A stretch of DNA of 64,000 bases from Gaeumannomyces sp. JS-464 (GCA_002197995.1 NGZR01000005.1:2542001-2606000), one strand, 5' to 3'; shown: positions 36,241 through 48,366, numbered from the stretch's first letter. Numbers and translations: made by a program. The notes: generated from the letters alone by a model not told the origin.

Positions 36241-39200
36241 CTTTCCAAAAGAAAAAAAAAAGCGAACCGACCGTGTCTGCGCGTGAGGGGTGTTGGTGTC
36301 GCGGTTGGCGTGGAGCGCAGCCGGCGGCGGTCAATGATGGCGAGGTGTTTGTGGTGTTGAAAAAGTCTGCGAGCGCGGTGCGAAACGACGTGGCACCGCT
36401 GGAGAAAGCCCGCCCTTGGCCGATTATCTCTCCTTGGGCGCGCACCAGGTGCAAACCCGATGGTGCGGCCTGCTGCGAGCAACAGCGACGATGGAGCGAC
36501 ACGATTCGGATCGGGGACGCACACAGACAGGGACGGCGGCGTGTCGACGACGGCGAATGAAGGCGACTATGACTGCAAAAGATGGGAGGGGCGAGACTGA
36601 GTGCAGCGATAGGACGGGGTTGGGTCGGGCGAGACCGCCTCGCCTGCTGGCCTGCTGCTCCTTCTGCGGCGCGGCTGCGCTGCGAGTCTCTGCCTGCAAT
36701 CCACGCCCTCAAGGCTGCAAGTACGGTCTGCGTGATGCCGCGTTGGCAAGCTGGTGGTTTGTGGGGATAACCGAGTGGAAAACATCAAAATTACTGCAGG
36801 AAATGGGCGAGTTCCGGATGAAGCTGTAGAACCGGGCTCCCGCACACTCTTGGGGGAAGGAGGGAAAAGAAGGTGGATGGTTTGGCCAAAACCATCATTC
36901 GGACAAAATCACACCGTTCCAGAACTTGCGCAGTGGCCCGACTCGGGACCGTGTGCGGATAACAGCGCCACTAGAGTCAACAGCAGCGCAATCACCCTGT
37001 GTGCGGTCAAAACTTTTTGGGAAAGCTCTGATCTGCTCTTCTATATCATTAAATATTTTATTCGTTTTTTCAGCCGTGATTTACCCAAGCTACCATGCAT
37101 CTCGAGCGCGTTGAAGTTTGCTTGGCGTTAAGGAAGCTACAAGTGCACCCTGAGTAAATCTGATACTGCACGTGATTACCTAAGCGTTGATGATTCGCGA
37201 TCACTGCGCTGGGGCGGTTTTGTATTTCTCAGGCCTAAGTTTGACCTCGTCGTTAATATGCCGTTGCATCTCTGCAATGATTGAAATTTACCCCTTGTTC
37301 GTGCTGTTCATTTTGCAGCGCTCGTCCACTCGAGCATGCAACGAAGTCGCGCTTCATGTTCGGAATCGCGACACACAATCCCAACCCATCCGGTGACCAA
37401 CGATTAGGCATCTGCCTACCTATCTACATATGTGCTACCCAACAGCCATCGGCTACATGGGTCAGCAGACCGAGTCATTCCATCTTGTGAGCGCGCAGAT
37501 GTCGATGGACTTTTCGTCTCGCGCCTGTTCGGTGTCCAGCACGCGCATATAGACCCCATCCAGGTCGCATCGTCGGTCGCAATACCAAGTGGGGGCAGGT
37601 CCAGGTCGTGTCGCGTCAAGAAGGGGCGTTGTTAGGGGGAAGGGTCTTCGGTGCCCCGTCAACCCAAATTGACGCCCGTGATTTTCGGGGAGGTCCAGGT
37701 CCTTGTCCCCACGTCCATTTTCCCCGTGGCGCGTGATGGGTGGGTTGGAAAACACATTCTAGACGTTCGAAGAAGCAAAAAGAAGCGATATCCCACTGTG
37801 GCAAAGAACCCGACCTATGTGCATACAGAGTAAGCCATAAAAACCATGAGCTATTTGCTCTCCCGAGAATGCCGGTTTCCATCAAAAGGGAGGATACCTC
37901 GGGGAGCCTAGTCTAGGAGAGGAGGGCCGGTATTTGGTTGCCCACAATAATTCTTTTGAAGCTCGGTAACCTAGTGCAACAGTGCGGGTTGACAAGATTC
38001 GAATCTGAAGCCGTGCTGAAGCGGAAATATCTAACAGTACAGGGGAGATCTCTTTTGGACATGCAAATCAGGACTATCGTGCACACCCCTTGAGCGGGAG
38101 AACAGCCTGTCTTTGGGTTCCGCGATAACCGGCTACGTCACCTTGAGAAAAGACGAAGAAAAAAAAAGAAAGAAAGAAAGACAGAAGTACAGTAATTGCT
38201 CCCATCGCCGATGCAATATTAAGATCGTGGAGTCAGAGCCCCTGCACGGTGCACCGTGTGGCGAAGGTTTTCGAGAGCATCTCAAAGCTAAGGCAAGGGA
38301 TGTGGCGGTTCTTGCTTTCTCGAATTCCGCGTACCTTGCATTAGGCAAGGACTGATTTTCTAAACGCATATTTGTTTTGCATTTGGGAATCTTAATGTCA
38401 TTTTCGTTTTCCTCTTTTGGCCTCTGGCAGTCGCTCTGGCCACAGAAGCGCAAAAACTGCAGGAATCCCAACTGGTGCGCATAGGTATGCGCCATCTTGC
38501 ATGAGGTGTCGAGGATGCGTGCGCCAGGATTATTTTTTTTCATGTCGGCTCTTCGATCGATCAGCCTTTCAACCCTTTCTTTCCCCATACTATCCGTCTC
38601 CGGCGGCGCGGGAGAGCCACAATCCGTTGAGACGGGCCCGGCCGATGCGTTTAAATGGGCTAGTCTATGGTACAATGGGACCCGCAACGAACGCTCTCCA
38701 CATTGGCGTGCGGGGGCGCGGTGGCTTCCATTGCTTACATTCAGCCCAGATCGCATGGGGAGCTCGCTCGCCGAGCGCCGATCCCTCATCCATGCCCGCA
38801 GTTGAGGCTCCGTTGCTGACAACCAAAGAACCCTAGGTTGGCTGAACAAACGCTTTAAGCCGAGACATTCCCGCAATTCGCGGCGGGGTCCAAAATGAGA
38901 GGTCAGGCTGGTGTGACTAACTTATGATATGATTTGACGGCGCCCATGTGATCTTGGCTTGCTGTGTCTTTCTCAAAATTCTGGAACTATGCCTTTCCAG
39001 GCAAACATCAGCTGGGTTATGTAGGTAGTAATACGTGCTATAATCTCCTGGTTTTCCCAGCCATGCAATGTTAACAGACATAGAAAACCGAGTCGCTATT
39101 TGCCTGGTTCTCACGTCCCGTTTGTTGTGCGTGCTTTCGTTATCGCTTGGGCTTACCGCAGGGGGTCTCCTCGCTACGTTGTCCTCTATGCTCTTTCTGG

Positions 39201-39353
39201 GGCCTAGCCACCTGGCGGACCATCAAGGGTCCGGGCCTGATTCCCACACTTTCTAATGACTGCAAGTCACCAGTGAGGCATGGACATTCCCCGTCCACGC
39301 AACGACCATACTAGTCTCTATGCATCCCCCAATGGGTTTCATGTCCTGGAGCC
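36241..39353. other. Upstream region of som1 and downstream region of bet3
   Basis: A 3.1 kb region with no supported gene. It should contain the som1 promoter and a long leader, a common arrangement for developmental regulators in filamentous fungi. A GAAA-type purine repeat lies at 38158-38181. Long minus-strand frames at 38133-38876 have no protein-like features. Confidence 0.5.
38158..38181. repeat. GAAA purine microsatellite
   Basis: An A9 run followed by GAAA units; simple sequence only. Confidence 0.75.
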
Positions 39354-40153
39354 TCAGTCATCCTCCGGTGGGAGCTCGTCGTCGATATATCGCACCAACG
39401 TTATGCGCATCTCGGTAGTATCATTGCCCCTCAGAACGTCGCTGATGAAATGGGCCTCGACTTGCATCTGGACCATCTCCAGGGCGCCCCTCAGGACACC
39501 GCAGAGAATATTGGAGTACCATAGCTCGTCTTGCGCCCTCCCGTCGTCCGGCAGCTCGACAAAGTCTGCAAGGGGATTCTCGTCAAAGACCAGAGAGAAC
39601 TGTTTGCTGTCGCTCGTCCAGTTGGTGATTGTCGGTGTGGTGTTGAGGAATATCTTGAAGCCGACCTGCAATCACACCGTGTCAGCGCTCATCATTCGGA
39701 GACCCTCAGGCGGAGGCCAAGTGAGACCATGGGCGCGTTGTGTATGCCGACCTTTGCGATCATCTCGGCCGTGTCGCGGAAGTTCAGGCACCGCTTCATC
39801 GTGTTTGACTTTGCCAGATAGTCCTCGATGAGCCGCAGCCCGATGTTGTAGCCCATCTTGTCAAGTTGCTTGTTGACTGCGACATAGTCGCTATCGAAGT
39901 CCTTGCACAGCTGCGCCACGATTGTCCCGTAGGTCAATGTGACTAGCTCGGCATTGACTTTGTCGATTCGGGTCCTTCGTCGTATCAGTACGTGTACGGG
40001 CCGGGAACCTTTCGGGGGGCCTTACTTCCATATCCTATATCATGGTCAGTCAAGATGTCCTCATGTGGGCGCAAACAAGACAAGGCGATGGTGCGGGGGC
40101 TCTAAGACTTGGACATACTCCTCGCCAATGCGGGCGGCCTTGTTGGCAGCCAT
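39354..40153 (-). CDS. bet3: Bet3, core subunit of the TRAPP vesicle-tethering complex
   Basis: Bet3 (TRAPPC3) is a core TRAPP subunit that activates the Ypt1/Rab1 GTPase in ER-Golgi traffic. Four exons on the minus strand give an unbroken 192-residue protein: 40119-40153, 40026-40034, 39752-39974 and 39354-39665. It reads [12 protein letters not shown], then [40 protein letters not shown], then after intron 3 [29 protein letters not shown] and [20 protein letters not shown]. The cysteine in QLCKDF matches the acylated site known in Bet3. Exon 2 is only nine bases (40026-40034); it is flanked by AG and GT and is required to give EIWK. Intron 3 has a weak donor, GTCGGC, repeated at the start of the next exon. 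The gene is divergent from snrnp40. Confidence 0.95.
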
Positions 40154-40627
40154 CCTCGCGGTGCGGCCTCGTGGTGGCTCGAGGATGAGCTGTGAGGTAT
40201 GGCGACCGTTACCATGCAGATCAGCTGTCTCGGCCTGGCTGTGTTGCTTCTTGAGCCGCGGGTGAGGAGGTTCGGTTGGGTATAGCGAGTATAAGGGATC
40301 AATTAGGCGGAGAGCAGGTAATGCAAACACGCCGCGTCATGTGGGTGGGTGCGATAAGATAGAACTTCTGCGTATCGGTTGCTGCCCATGCTGCCCCACC
40401 ATGCTTGCGGAGCTTACAGTACAGTCTGAACACACAGTGTTCGCACCTGAAAACAATTCCTAGCTCGCACCGCTCGTGAAGCTGGAAGTCGCGACAGGGC
40501 CGAGGACGTGATGAGCCTGTTTGACTGGACAGCCGCAACAATCAGTATTCGCCTGCTTTTCGCCGAGCAGCTGGACCCGACGGCCACATTCGGTTGTCGA
40601 TACCACCCGCCCAATTCTCAGAACCGC
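40154..40627. promoter_or_regulatory. Shared divergent promoter region of bet3 and snrnp40
   Basis: These 474 bases separate two divergent, probably essential genes. No further open frame is credible. Specific sites cannot be assigned. Confidence 0.5.
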
Positions 40628-41950
40628 ATGACCTCACTCGAAATGTCCGCAGAAAAACGCCCGGCTTCCGACGAGCCCAGCTCCACGCAGCTGGTGAAGC
40701 GCCCGAACCTTGGGCCCGGCAGCGCCGCTGCGCGAAGTGACGGCTACTCTGGGAATGGCGCGCTTATACAGGCGGTAAGTGGGAGGCGAGGCCGTTGGCC
40801 ACGATCCGCTACTTGCGCCCCAGATACACGCGGGAGGATGGTTCGATATGGATGCTAACTAAGCGCGTTACCCTCCGCAGGGACCTCGCCTGAGCTCGTT
40901 GGAGGCACCACTGATGGAGCTGTCCGGCCACTCAGGAGAGATCTTCACAGCAAAGTTCAACTCGAGCGGCCAGTACGTCGCATCGGGGTCGATGGACAGG
41001 ACGATATGTACTGCCCCTGATCGCGAAACCACACCCGCACCTGTTGCAGGTCGCTGACCGTTTAACCCCGAGTCGGTTGCAGTACTTTGGAAAGCGCACA
41101 CGAATTGCGAAAACTATGGGATCCTGACTGGCCACAAAGGCGCGGTTCTCGACCTGCAATGGTCGCGAGATTCGGACATTCTGTTCTCCGCCTCGGCCGA
41201 CATGCACCTCGCCAGTTGGGACTTGACCTCGGGCACGCGAATCCGCAGATATGTGGGGCATGAGGAAGTGATCAACTCGCTGGATATCAGCAAACGTGGA
41301 GATGAGCTCCTTGTTAGCGGAAGTGATGACGGCACCATCGGCGTATGGGACCCACGCAAGAAGAACGCAGTGGACTACATCGAGACCGACTTCCCGATAA
41401 CAGCAGTCGCCATGTCCGAGGCTGGGAATGAGATTTACTCGGGCGGAATCGACAACGATATCAAGGTGTGGGACGTGCGAAAGAACGCCGTGGTATACAC
41501 CATGACTGGACACCGAGACACCATCACAACACATCAAGGTCTCGCCCGACTCGCAGACGCTCATGTCATACTCGATGGACTCTACGGCGCGTACTTGGGA
41601 CATCCGGCCATTCGCACGACGTCGAGGCAACATCAGGACCTTCGATGGGGCCGCCGTTTGGACTGGAGAAGAACCTGGTCGCGGAGGCTGGGATAAGACG
41701 GGCAGGAGGATCGCCGTTGGCGCTGCCGACGGTACGGTCGTGATATGGTCTAACGAGACAGGCAAACTGCTCTACAAGCTCCCCGGACACAAGGCCGCGG
41801 TCAACTGCGTAGAGTTCAGCCCCGGGTCCGAGTCATTACGTAAGTCGATAAGTCTCACCATTCTGATACATGAAGGGCTTGCGCTAACTCAGCATGCCAG
41901 TTCTGTCTGGATCGACCGACAAAACACTTCTCCTCGGAGAGCTGCGGTGA
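40628..41950 (+). CDS. spf38: U5 snRNP WD40 protein (SNRNP40/Spf38 type)
   Basis: A WD40 beta-propeller of the U5 snRNP that sits beside Prp8 in the spliceosome. Exons: 40628-40774, 40881-41007, 41083-41839, 41901-41950. The start is MTSLEMSAEKRPAS; a second ATG lies at 40643. WD repeats are visible: LSGHSGEIFTAKFNSSG, LTGHKGAVLDLQWSRD, YVGHEEVINSLDIS, SGSDDGTIGVWD, MTGHRDTIT, SYSMDSTARTWDIRPFA, AADGTVVIWS and LPGHKAAVNCVEFSPG, ending STDKTLLLGELR. One extra base occurs near 41529. Between 41654 and 41686 an extra T and a missing base compensate and disguise the conserved EKNL segment. Corrected length is 359 residues, close to the human protein. Confidence 0.9.
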
Positions 41951-42031
41951 TGCGTATGTGTGGAGTGAGCACATTAGGAGGCATGGCGTGATAAGGAAGC
42001 GCCCCCGGCTCGGATATCTCCCCGTATTCAC

Positions 42032-42113
42032 GAGGGACCTCGATCGATAATCCGATCATTCTTCAAGACCTCGATGTTCGATGTGTGGATCATGGATCAT
42101 CACGAGGTCCCTC
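42032..42113. repeat. Inverted repeat downstream of snrnp40
   Basis: Arms GAGGGACCTCG (42032-42042) and CGAGGTCCCTC (42103-42113) are perfect complements, and pairing can extend inward with interruptions toward the GATAATCC/GGATCATC segments. This could form a hairpin just past the snrnp40 stop. Confidence 0.6.
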
Positions 42114-42240
42114 ATTGCTGGAGGGCGCGGGCCTCGATGGGGCAAAATAACGAATTGATGGCATGCTGCGGTCGAGGAGCCGCATTGGGAGGCAGTCGTC
42201 TCGAGTTGGTGGAGAGCCACGGCAAGGACCCCGCGGACGG

Positions 42241-42263
42241 TTTTTTTTTTTTTTTTTTTTTTT
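42241..42263. repeat. T23 homopolymer
   Basis: An uninterrupted run of 23 T on the plus strand followed by pyrimidine-rich sequence. Confidence 0.85.
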
Positions 42264-44417
42264 CCTTCTTCCTTTTTGATACCAAGCCCTATAACGCAGT
42301 CGGGGTAATTATACGCGTGCCGGAAGAGGCTGCCATACTGCCATCTTGGGGAGAGAGTCTTCTGAGACTTTGAGGAGATTTGGCTGGGGTCAATCGTGAT
42401 TCAAATCCGGGGCCATCTGCACAGGCCATTATCCTGATTTGTCAGGATTTTCACTGCACTGGAAAATCAAGTCATGACCTACCGGTTCTCTGCCAGAATG
42501 GAGTCGTTTCTTCCGATGATTGCTGTGTATCAAGTCCATGCCGTCGAAGGGGGACGTTGAAGTTGAAATACACCGTCTGTATGGGGCAATTCAAGTGAAG
42601 GTTCACTGCTCTGGAAATTCGTGTAGCGAAACGATGCTGGTTACTGGTAAGACATTGCCTGCTTGTTACCTTAATTTCAGGAACATATGCGGCCACCTAC
42701 TCGTCGCGGATAAGACGTCAGTGTAACTTTGCCCGGCTCGCTCAGGAAAGTCGACAGCACAACACGCACATTCCTCCAAGATGTCTCGTATGTAGTCTCG
42801 TGTCCAATTGTTTCGAAACAAAAACGTCCTATTTCGGAACACTTGGAACCCTGGACGCAGGAGAGCGCCTTCTGTGGACGATGCGCGATGCGCGATTGGT
42901 TGCAGGCGCTGGGTGCGCAAAGGGGAAGTCGATTCGCCTGGCACAGACAGGGGTTGGCCCTAGCGTGAGTCGTTCTGAAACAGTTCCCCGGCCAGGACCC
43001 CCTGCCCCTTTCATCATGCTCGCATGCCGCCGCCCAAAAGCTGTCGCAGAAAAGTCGAGTGTTGTCCAATCAGGGCGGCCGGCCCAGCCTGGCATGAAGC
43101 GGCACGTTGGCGTGCAGCAGCGTGCTTCCAATGGTTGGGGGAGTCTTGTTACTGACTTGGCGTGCGGGAGTAGCCAGGGGGGGACATCAAGCTGACACAA
43201 GCGGGCTCCGCGCGCGTGTGCCGCGGGGATTGATTTTTGTGGTGGGTGTGATTGCCAGGCACAAAGATAGCAGCAACACAGGGCGGGCACGCCTCCGACT
43301 GCCCAGAGGAGAAACTCGTTGGCTGTGCTGCCGAGCACGAACATGCCGTGGTCAACGCAGGGGTAGGGCAGCCACCTGCAGGCGCGGGCGGATGTGCCGT
43401 TTTGCTTGTCGTCCGTTCGGAGACTATTGGACGCTAAACACGCGCGATTGAGCGGACTGGAGTTTCTCTCCTTCAGGCGCTGCTAGGGCAGGCGGTAGCG
43501 TACTTTCTTGCACAATCGCCGTGTGCCTCCTCCCTCCGTCCAGTTTGGGCAAAGGCCGGGTTGCAGTCTGTGTGTTTCCTGTTTGCTGGCACTTGACCTT
43601 CAGGAGGTGTTCGCGATCCATCACCATCCACCCACACCCACCCACTCCTACCCACTTGGACCACCTGGGCGGGTACCTGCCGCATGCCCCGGAACCGAAG
43701 GGAGAGGCGATTCCGGAATTCATAGGCCACTGGATGCCCTGCTTTCGTCCTCTGCCTCTCCCCAACACGGTTGCAGCTGCATTGTTAGTGCCTGTGCTTA
43801 GGGCTCCCGTCGGATATGTCGTCGACTGCGGCTATCCGTGTGGCTGTCATTGCTCCTCCCCTTCCCTAGTCCTGGCGATCTTCCTTCTTCCATCTTGAGC
43901 TCGGGCCCTGGCCTTGCTTTTCTTTCATTGTCATTGCTTCCTTTTCATCTTGGGTCTGGTCATACCCTACATTCCCCCATCTCGGGTGCTCTGGGACGCC
44001 TCGACTGGCTCTGCGAGCCTCGCGACTGAAATCCCTTCTTCGTCGCTTTACGCATCTGTGAATGCATTTTCTTCTTCACACCGGTCGATCCTCGTTTTTG
44101 TTATTGTTGATCATACCGAATCCTCCCTCCGTCCAGTTCGGGTATGCAGAACGAGACAATCGACCTCATACAAGGCACCCTCCCTTGATAACACCACGGC
44201 ACGCACTGCCTCCCTGGCTGGAAGATATTTCCGGGTCTGGAACAGAGAGCGTATTAATCTCCGCCGACGACACTCGAACGACATATCCGCGAGTCGAAAA
44301 GGACAGCTCTGGCCACATTCGGAGCTCCCGAATCCTCACGACTCGAACGCATCACGCTTGACTTGTCGTGTCGAACCTTCGTAACCACGACGACAACTCA
44401 TTCGCGACCTAGCAAAC

Positions 44418-45220
44418 ATGGACTCTATCAGAGTTATCCTGCGCCGCAACGGCCCGGTGGACGATGTCGAGCGCCAGCAGGCGCCAGCCCCGACGGCCAG
44501 CACGGTTAGCAGCTCTGTCACCAGCTCGGTACCGGACTCGCCGCGCCCGCGGCAGGAGATGGAGGAGCGCGCTGCTCCGAACTCCCGCTTCCTCCACCGT
44601 CTCTCTGGCTTTTCTCGCCCCGCGGTCCCCTCCTTTTTGAGCAGGCGCTCGAGCGTGGCCGCCCAGCAGAACGCCCAGAGCGGTGCCGCGCACGCCCAGT
44701 ACGCCCCACGTCCCACAAGCAGCCACTACTCGGACGAGCCGCTCTCGCCCAAGTCGGCCAACTTCTCCATCAACATGCCGAATCTCCCGTCGACGAGGCT
44801 CCACCTACCGAACCTCGCGAGGACATGGACCCAGGGCTCGAATGGACCCCCCTCGCGCCCGGGGACAGGGCAGGGTGAGGCGGCGGCGGCGGCGCCTGTC
44901 CGGAGGCCGGGCTCGGCTGGCTCCATGATCGGGGGACCCATGTTCCCCGAGCTGGCCCAGCCCCAGCCGGCCGTGCACGCTGCCCACATCCCCGGACACG
45001 CCAGGGGTGTAAGCTCAGAGTCAGGGCTCAGCGCCGCCGACCCGGCGGAGCAGCACCTCGCCGACCTCGCCGGCACCGGCCGGGACAGGAGGAGAAGGCG
45101 GAGGAGACACCACCGCAACGGCAGCAGCAACAGCAGCGGCAGCAGCAGGAGGGAGGGCGAAACTGAAGAAGAATACCAACAGAGGAGAGAGGCCCGCCAC
45201 AGACGGCGGCACCGTCGGCG

Positions 45221-45268
<48 letters not shown>

Positions 45269-46061
45269 ACGGCCCACGCCGAAACATTTCCTGTTCTGCT
45301 TCCCCTGGGTCAAATCCAAGCGCATTCGCACCCAGATTCTCAAGTGCTTCGTCTCGGGCCTCTTTCTTATCATGCTGCTGACAGTTTGTGAGTATTTTTG
45401 CATCACTTGGTGTGCACGTGTCTGGATCTCACCGCTAACCGATACTCCTCTAGACCTGTCGCTCTCTCTGACGAAGAACATCAACACCAACGAGTTCACG
45501 GTCCTGCTCGTCCTCATTATCCTATTCGCCACCATCTTCTTCTGCCACGGCCTGATCAGGCTCTGCATGTTCCTGATCAAGCCCCCGAGGGAGCGCGACG
45601 AGGAGCGGCGACAGCAGGAGGCGCTCCAGCAGCGGGCAGTCATGTCGCAGCTGCACAACCCCGGCGGCTACGCGGTGCCGCGCGAGCCAATCCGGGTCGT
45701 TCTGGCGCGCGACGAGGAGGCGGCCGGCATCGAGAGCGAGACGACCAAGCTCAAGCCCCCGGCGTACGGCATCTGGCGCGAGAGCGTCAGGGTCGACCCG
45801 GACCGCATCTACTGGCAGCGCAACGAGGAGGCGCGGCCCGAGACCTCGTCTTCCCGCGACGAGCCCGGCGAAGACGGGGCCGGTCTGCGTGGGGGCAGTG
45901 GTGGGGGCACCCGCCGCCCGCCGTCCTATGCTTCGGACGACGGCGTCTCCTATATTGTCGAGGCGCGGCCCCGTTCCATCGCTCCCACCGCGGCGATGAA
46001 CATTCCCTTGCCCCCACACCCTTCGGAGGCCGGGCGGATGGCGCGGCCACCAGGCTGGTGA
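44418..46061 (+). CDS. Two-pass membrane protein with a long disordered N terminus and Glu-Gln repeat, family unknown
   Basis: I do not recognise a named family. The ATG at 44418 opens MDSIRVILRRNGPVDD. About 260 residues of Ser/Pro/Arg-rich sequence follow, then a basic patch (RRRRRRHHRNG), an (EQ)8 repeat (45222-45269) and FLFCFPWVKSKRIRTQILK. Two hydrophobic helices come next, the first split by an intron (CFVSGLFLIMLLTV / YLSLSLT), the second FTVLLVLIILFATIFFCHGL, with about ten residues between them. The C-terminal half is soluble and contains YGIWRESVRVDPDRIYWQRN, ending HPSEAGRMARPPGW. The intron 45388-45453 has canonical signals (GTGAGT, GCTAAC, TAG) and is 66 nt long. Spliced length is 525 residues with no frame breaks. 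Both ends are probably cytosolic. Similar layouts occur in fungal plasma-membrane or endomembrane proteins of unknown role. Confidence 0.82.
45222..45269. repeat. GAGCAG hexanucleotide repeat, eight units
   Basis: Eight perfect or near-perfect GAGCAG units encode alternating Glu-Gln in the two-pass membrane protein, directly before the first membrane segment region. Confidence 0.9.
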
Positions 46062-48344
46062 GGCTATTATAACCAGCAGGGGAGTAATAAAAAAATCAGG
46101 CGTCCTGGTCTCGCTCAGCCGAGGTGACGGTGATTACTCCTCGCCCTTCACACTTGAGCTTTTTGCTTTGTACTGTAAAATAACCGTAGCATGGCGCAAC
46201 TGGCGGGGAGGATTTTTGCTTTTTCTTATTCTTCTTTTCCTGTACTACCAACAAGGGAGTCCTGGTCGGCATACCTCCTACCTAATCATGTGCGGCATTT
46301 ATCAAGGATCGCTCTTCCATCTAACTGGGTATCCCATATGTAAACTCTCCTGATCATCCCGGGCTGGTACGCACCAGAAGTCATGTGTGTACGTACGTGC
46401 CTCGTCCACAACAAAATAAAAATAAAGACTTAGCACCTCGTACCTGCCGCCCCGCCATAAGAGAGGGAGAGGAAATACCGAAGGAAACAGGAAAAGATAC
46501 TGGATAGGGAAAGAATTCGAGCAGTGGGGTGCCATCTTTTTTCGTCACGCACGAGCGTGCGTGGTCGAACGCCCGCGAGGCCCGTGGCCCTGCCAGCCTA
46601 GGCCAAGACCGAGCAACATGGTTTGACTGCCAACACAACGACGTCGCATTGTGGGATGTGCAGATCCGTCTCTGGGCGGAGAATAAGCGCTCGAAAAGTG
46701 TGACCACCTCCTGATTGGAACGACTCCAGACATTTCAGCCGATCATAGTTGGGCGACGGCGCGGGGAATTTTGAAGCCATCCGAGTGGGAGCCATCATCT
46801 GAGAGGGTTTCCTTAGGGCGCGCGCACAAAAATAGCAGGACTTGTCAAAAAAGAGTTTTTGGCAAATCAGACTATCACAACCCTGGCGCCTGGGTCCTTT
46901 CCCTCTCCCACATGGAGTCGAACCAGTGCCCGCCCCTCGGGTGGTCTGTCTTGAAGCAGGGGGTGCGCGGCGTCAGGGTTCGGATATGGCGCAATGGCTG
47001 GGCAGCTCGGAAGAGGGAAAAGGGCAGCGAGGCAGGGCTGTGTCTGAAGTCTCACCTGAAAGTTACCAAGCCGTGCAAGCCTACGCTACGTCGTAGCCTA
47101 ACCACGGCCCAAAGCAAGGCATCGCCGATGCCTGGTCCGGCACGCGGACAGAAAATGATTTCACTCGACATCGATCTGCTCCGTCCGCTTTCTCCACAAA
47201 GCCAATGGGGGTGAGCCGGACTGGCCGGGGGACAAGCAGAGGCGCTTGACAGGGAGCCCGTGCGTGCAGGCTCGCCCCCTGCAGAGCTGGAAAGTTACAG
47301 CCTGGCGTTCCGGCAAGCTGAAGCGACAGGAGGCGTACAGATGGGTGGGAAGCATACGCTGGGGAAATACGCATTACGGCTGTTGCCGCCGCCAAAAACT
47401 GGGCGATATGGCGTCCTCGTGGAAGCAGGCTAGAAGGTTAAATACAGGCTAGGTAGATAATAGTTAGCAGTGCCAAATTAGGGGGTTAGACAAAAAAGCA
47501 ACATCTTTGTCTGTCGGTTTGCTAGAGTGGCTGCATATACGGGGGCAAGTGCCCGGTGTTTCCTCAAATAACACGAGGGGAAAAGGCATAGGCAAGAAAA
47601 TCCCCTCGAGTCTCGGGTCGTGCGCCGGGCCAAGTTGCTTTCTCTGGCGGTGAGCAGAACCGGGAAAAGATGCCGGAGTATCACAGATAGGGGCAGCTGA
47701 ACTCCAATCTATCATTTATTTGCTTCTTCTCAGCTTCCAAGCAAGTTTGCTCGCCTGCCTAGACTCGCGACAAGCCAGGATGTTGCGTGTAACAGTGCAG
47801 GAGCGGCCGGGATCTGTCAACTTTCGAGGGCGCTTGTGGCTCGCTCTGTCACCCGAACTGCCCGCATCAACGGATCCACACCCAAAAGTGGGCCGCATAA
47901 CCCCTCCATGGATGACCAGGGCTGGCCGTTCGACGGAAGCGGGCGGGCGTCACTGCACGGGGCAAAAGGCACATCGCACATGGCATGGAACCCTCCAAGA
48001 TGCGCAGCCCATACTGACGTGGTACGGGCACATCGGCACGACTCTTGTAGTCGATGGGGAACGCGGGCAAGCACTCGCAAGGTCTAGCCTCGATGTCGGT
48101 CGTGCAGTTCCTGGGCTGCGGGGGCCCGGGCTGACGAGCTGGTGTCAATACCCAGCTTGATAATACCTGCCGTGGGAGCCTCCTGAGACCGAGGGGTCCT
48201 AGAGTACCTGACCAGTACCTGCCCTAGCCGATTAGTAGGCGCTACGCCGCAGCAAATCGCTGGAGGGGCCGCTGACACGCCTGGAAGGGGCTAGTGTCGC
48301 TCCCGGGTCGCTCCATTCGGGCCATGCCTCCATGGATGTGTTTA

Positions 48345-48366
48345 TTTTTTTTTTTTTTTTTTTTTT
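48345..48366. repeat. T22 homopolymer between short inverted arms
   Basis: A run of 22 T with nine-base complementary arms on either side (48288-48296 and 48375-48383). Confidence 0.8.

Larger units (their letters stand above)
41951..44417. other. Intergenic region and long leader before the two-pass membrane protein
   Basis: This 2.5 kb contains no supported gene. It holds an inverted repeat at 42032-42113, a T23 tract at 42241-42263, a CCCAC-rich tract near 43622-43655 and T/C-rich sequence from about 43800 that looks like a promoter and 5' leader of the gene starting at 44418. Confidence 0.5.

Noticed and set aside
38133..38876. 247-codon open frame on the minus strand
   Set aside because: No protein-like segments; its end runs through a simple purine repeat read as Phe/Ser.
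42395..42420. GATTCAAATCC resembling a tRNA T loop
   Set aside because: Stem bases do not pair and no cloverleaf can be drawn.
46905..46935. tRNA B-box-like GGTTCGACTCC on the minus strand
   Set aside because: The flanking bases do not form a T-arm stem, and no acceptor stem or A box is found upstream.
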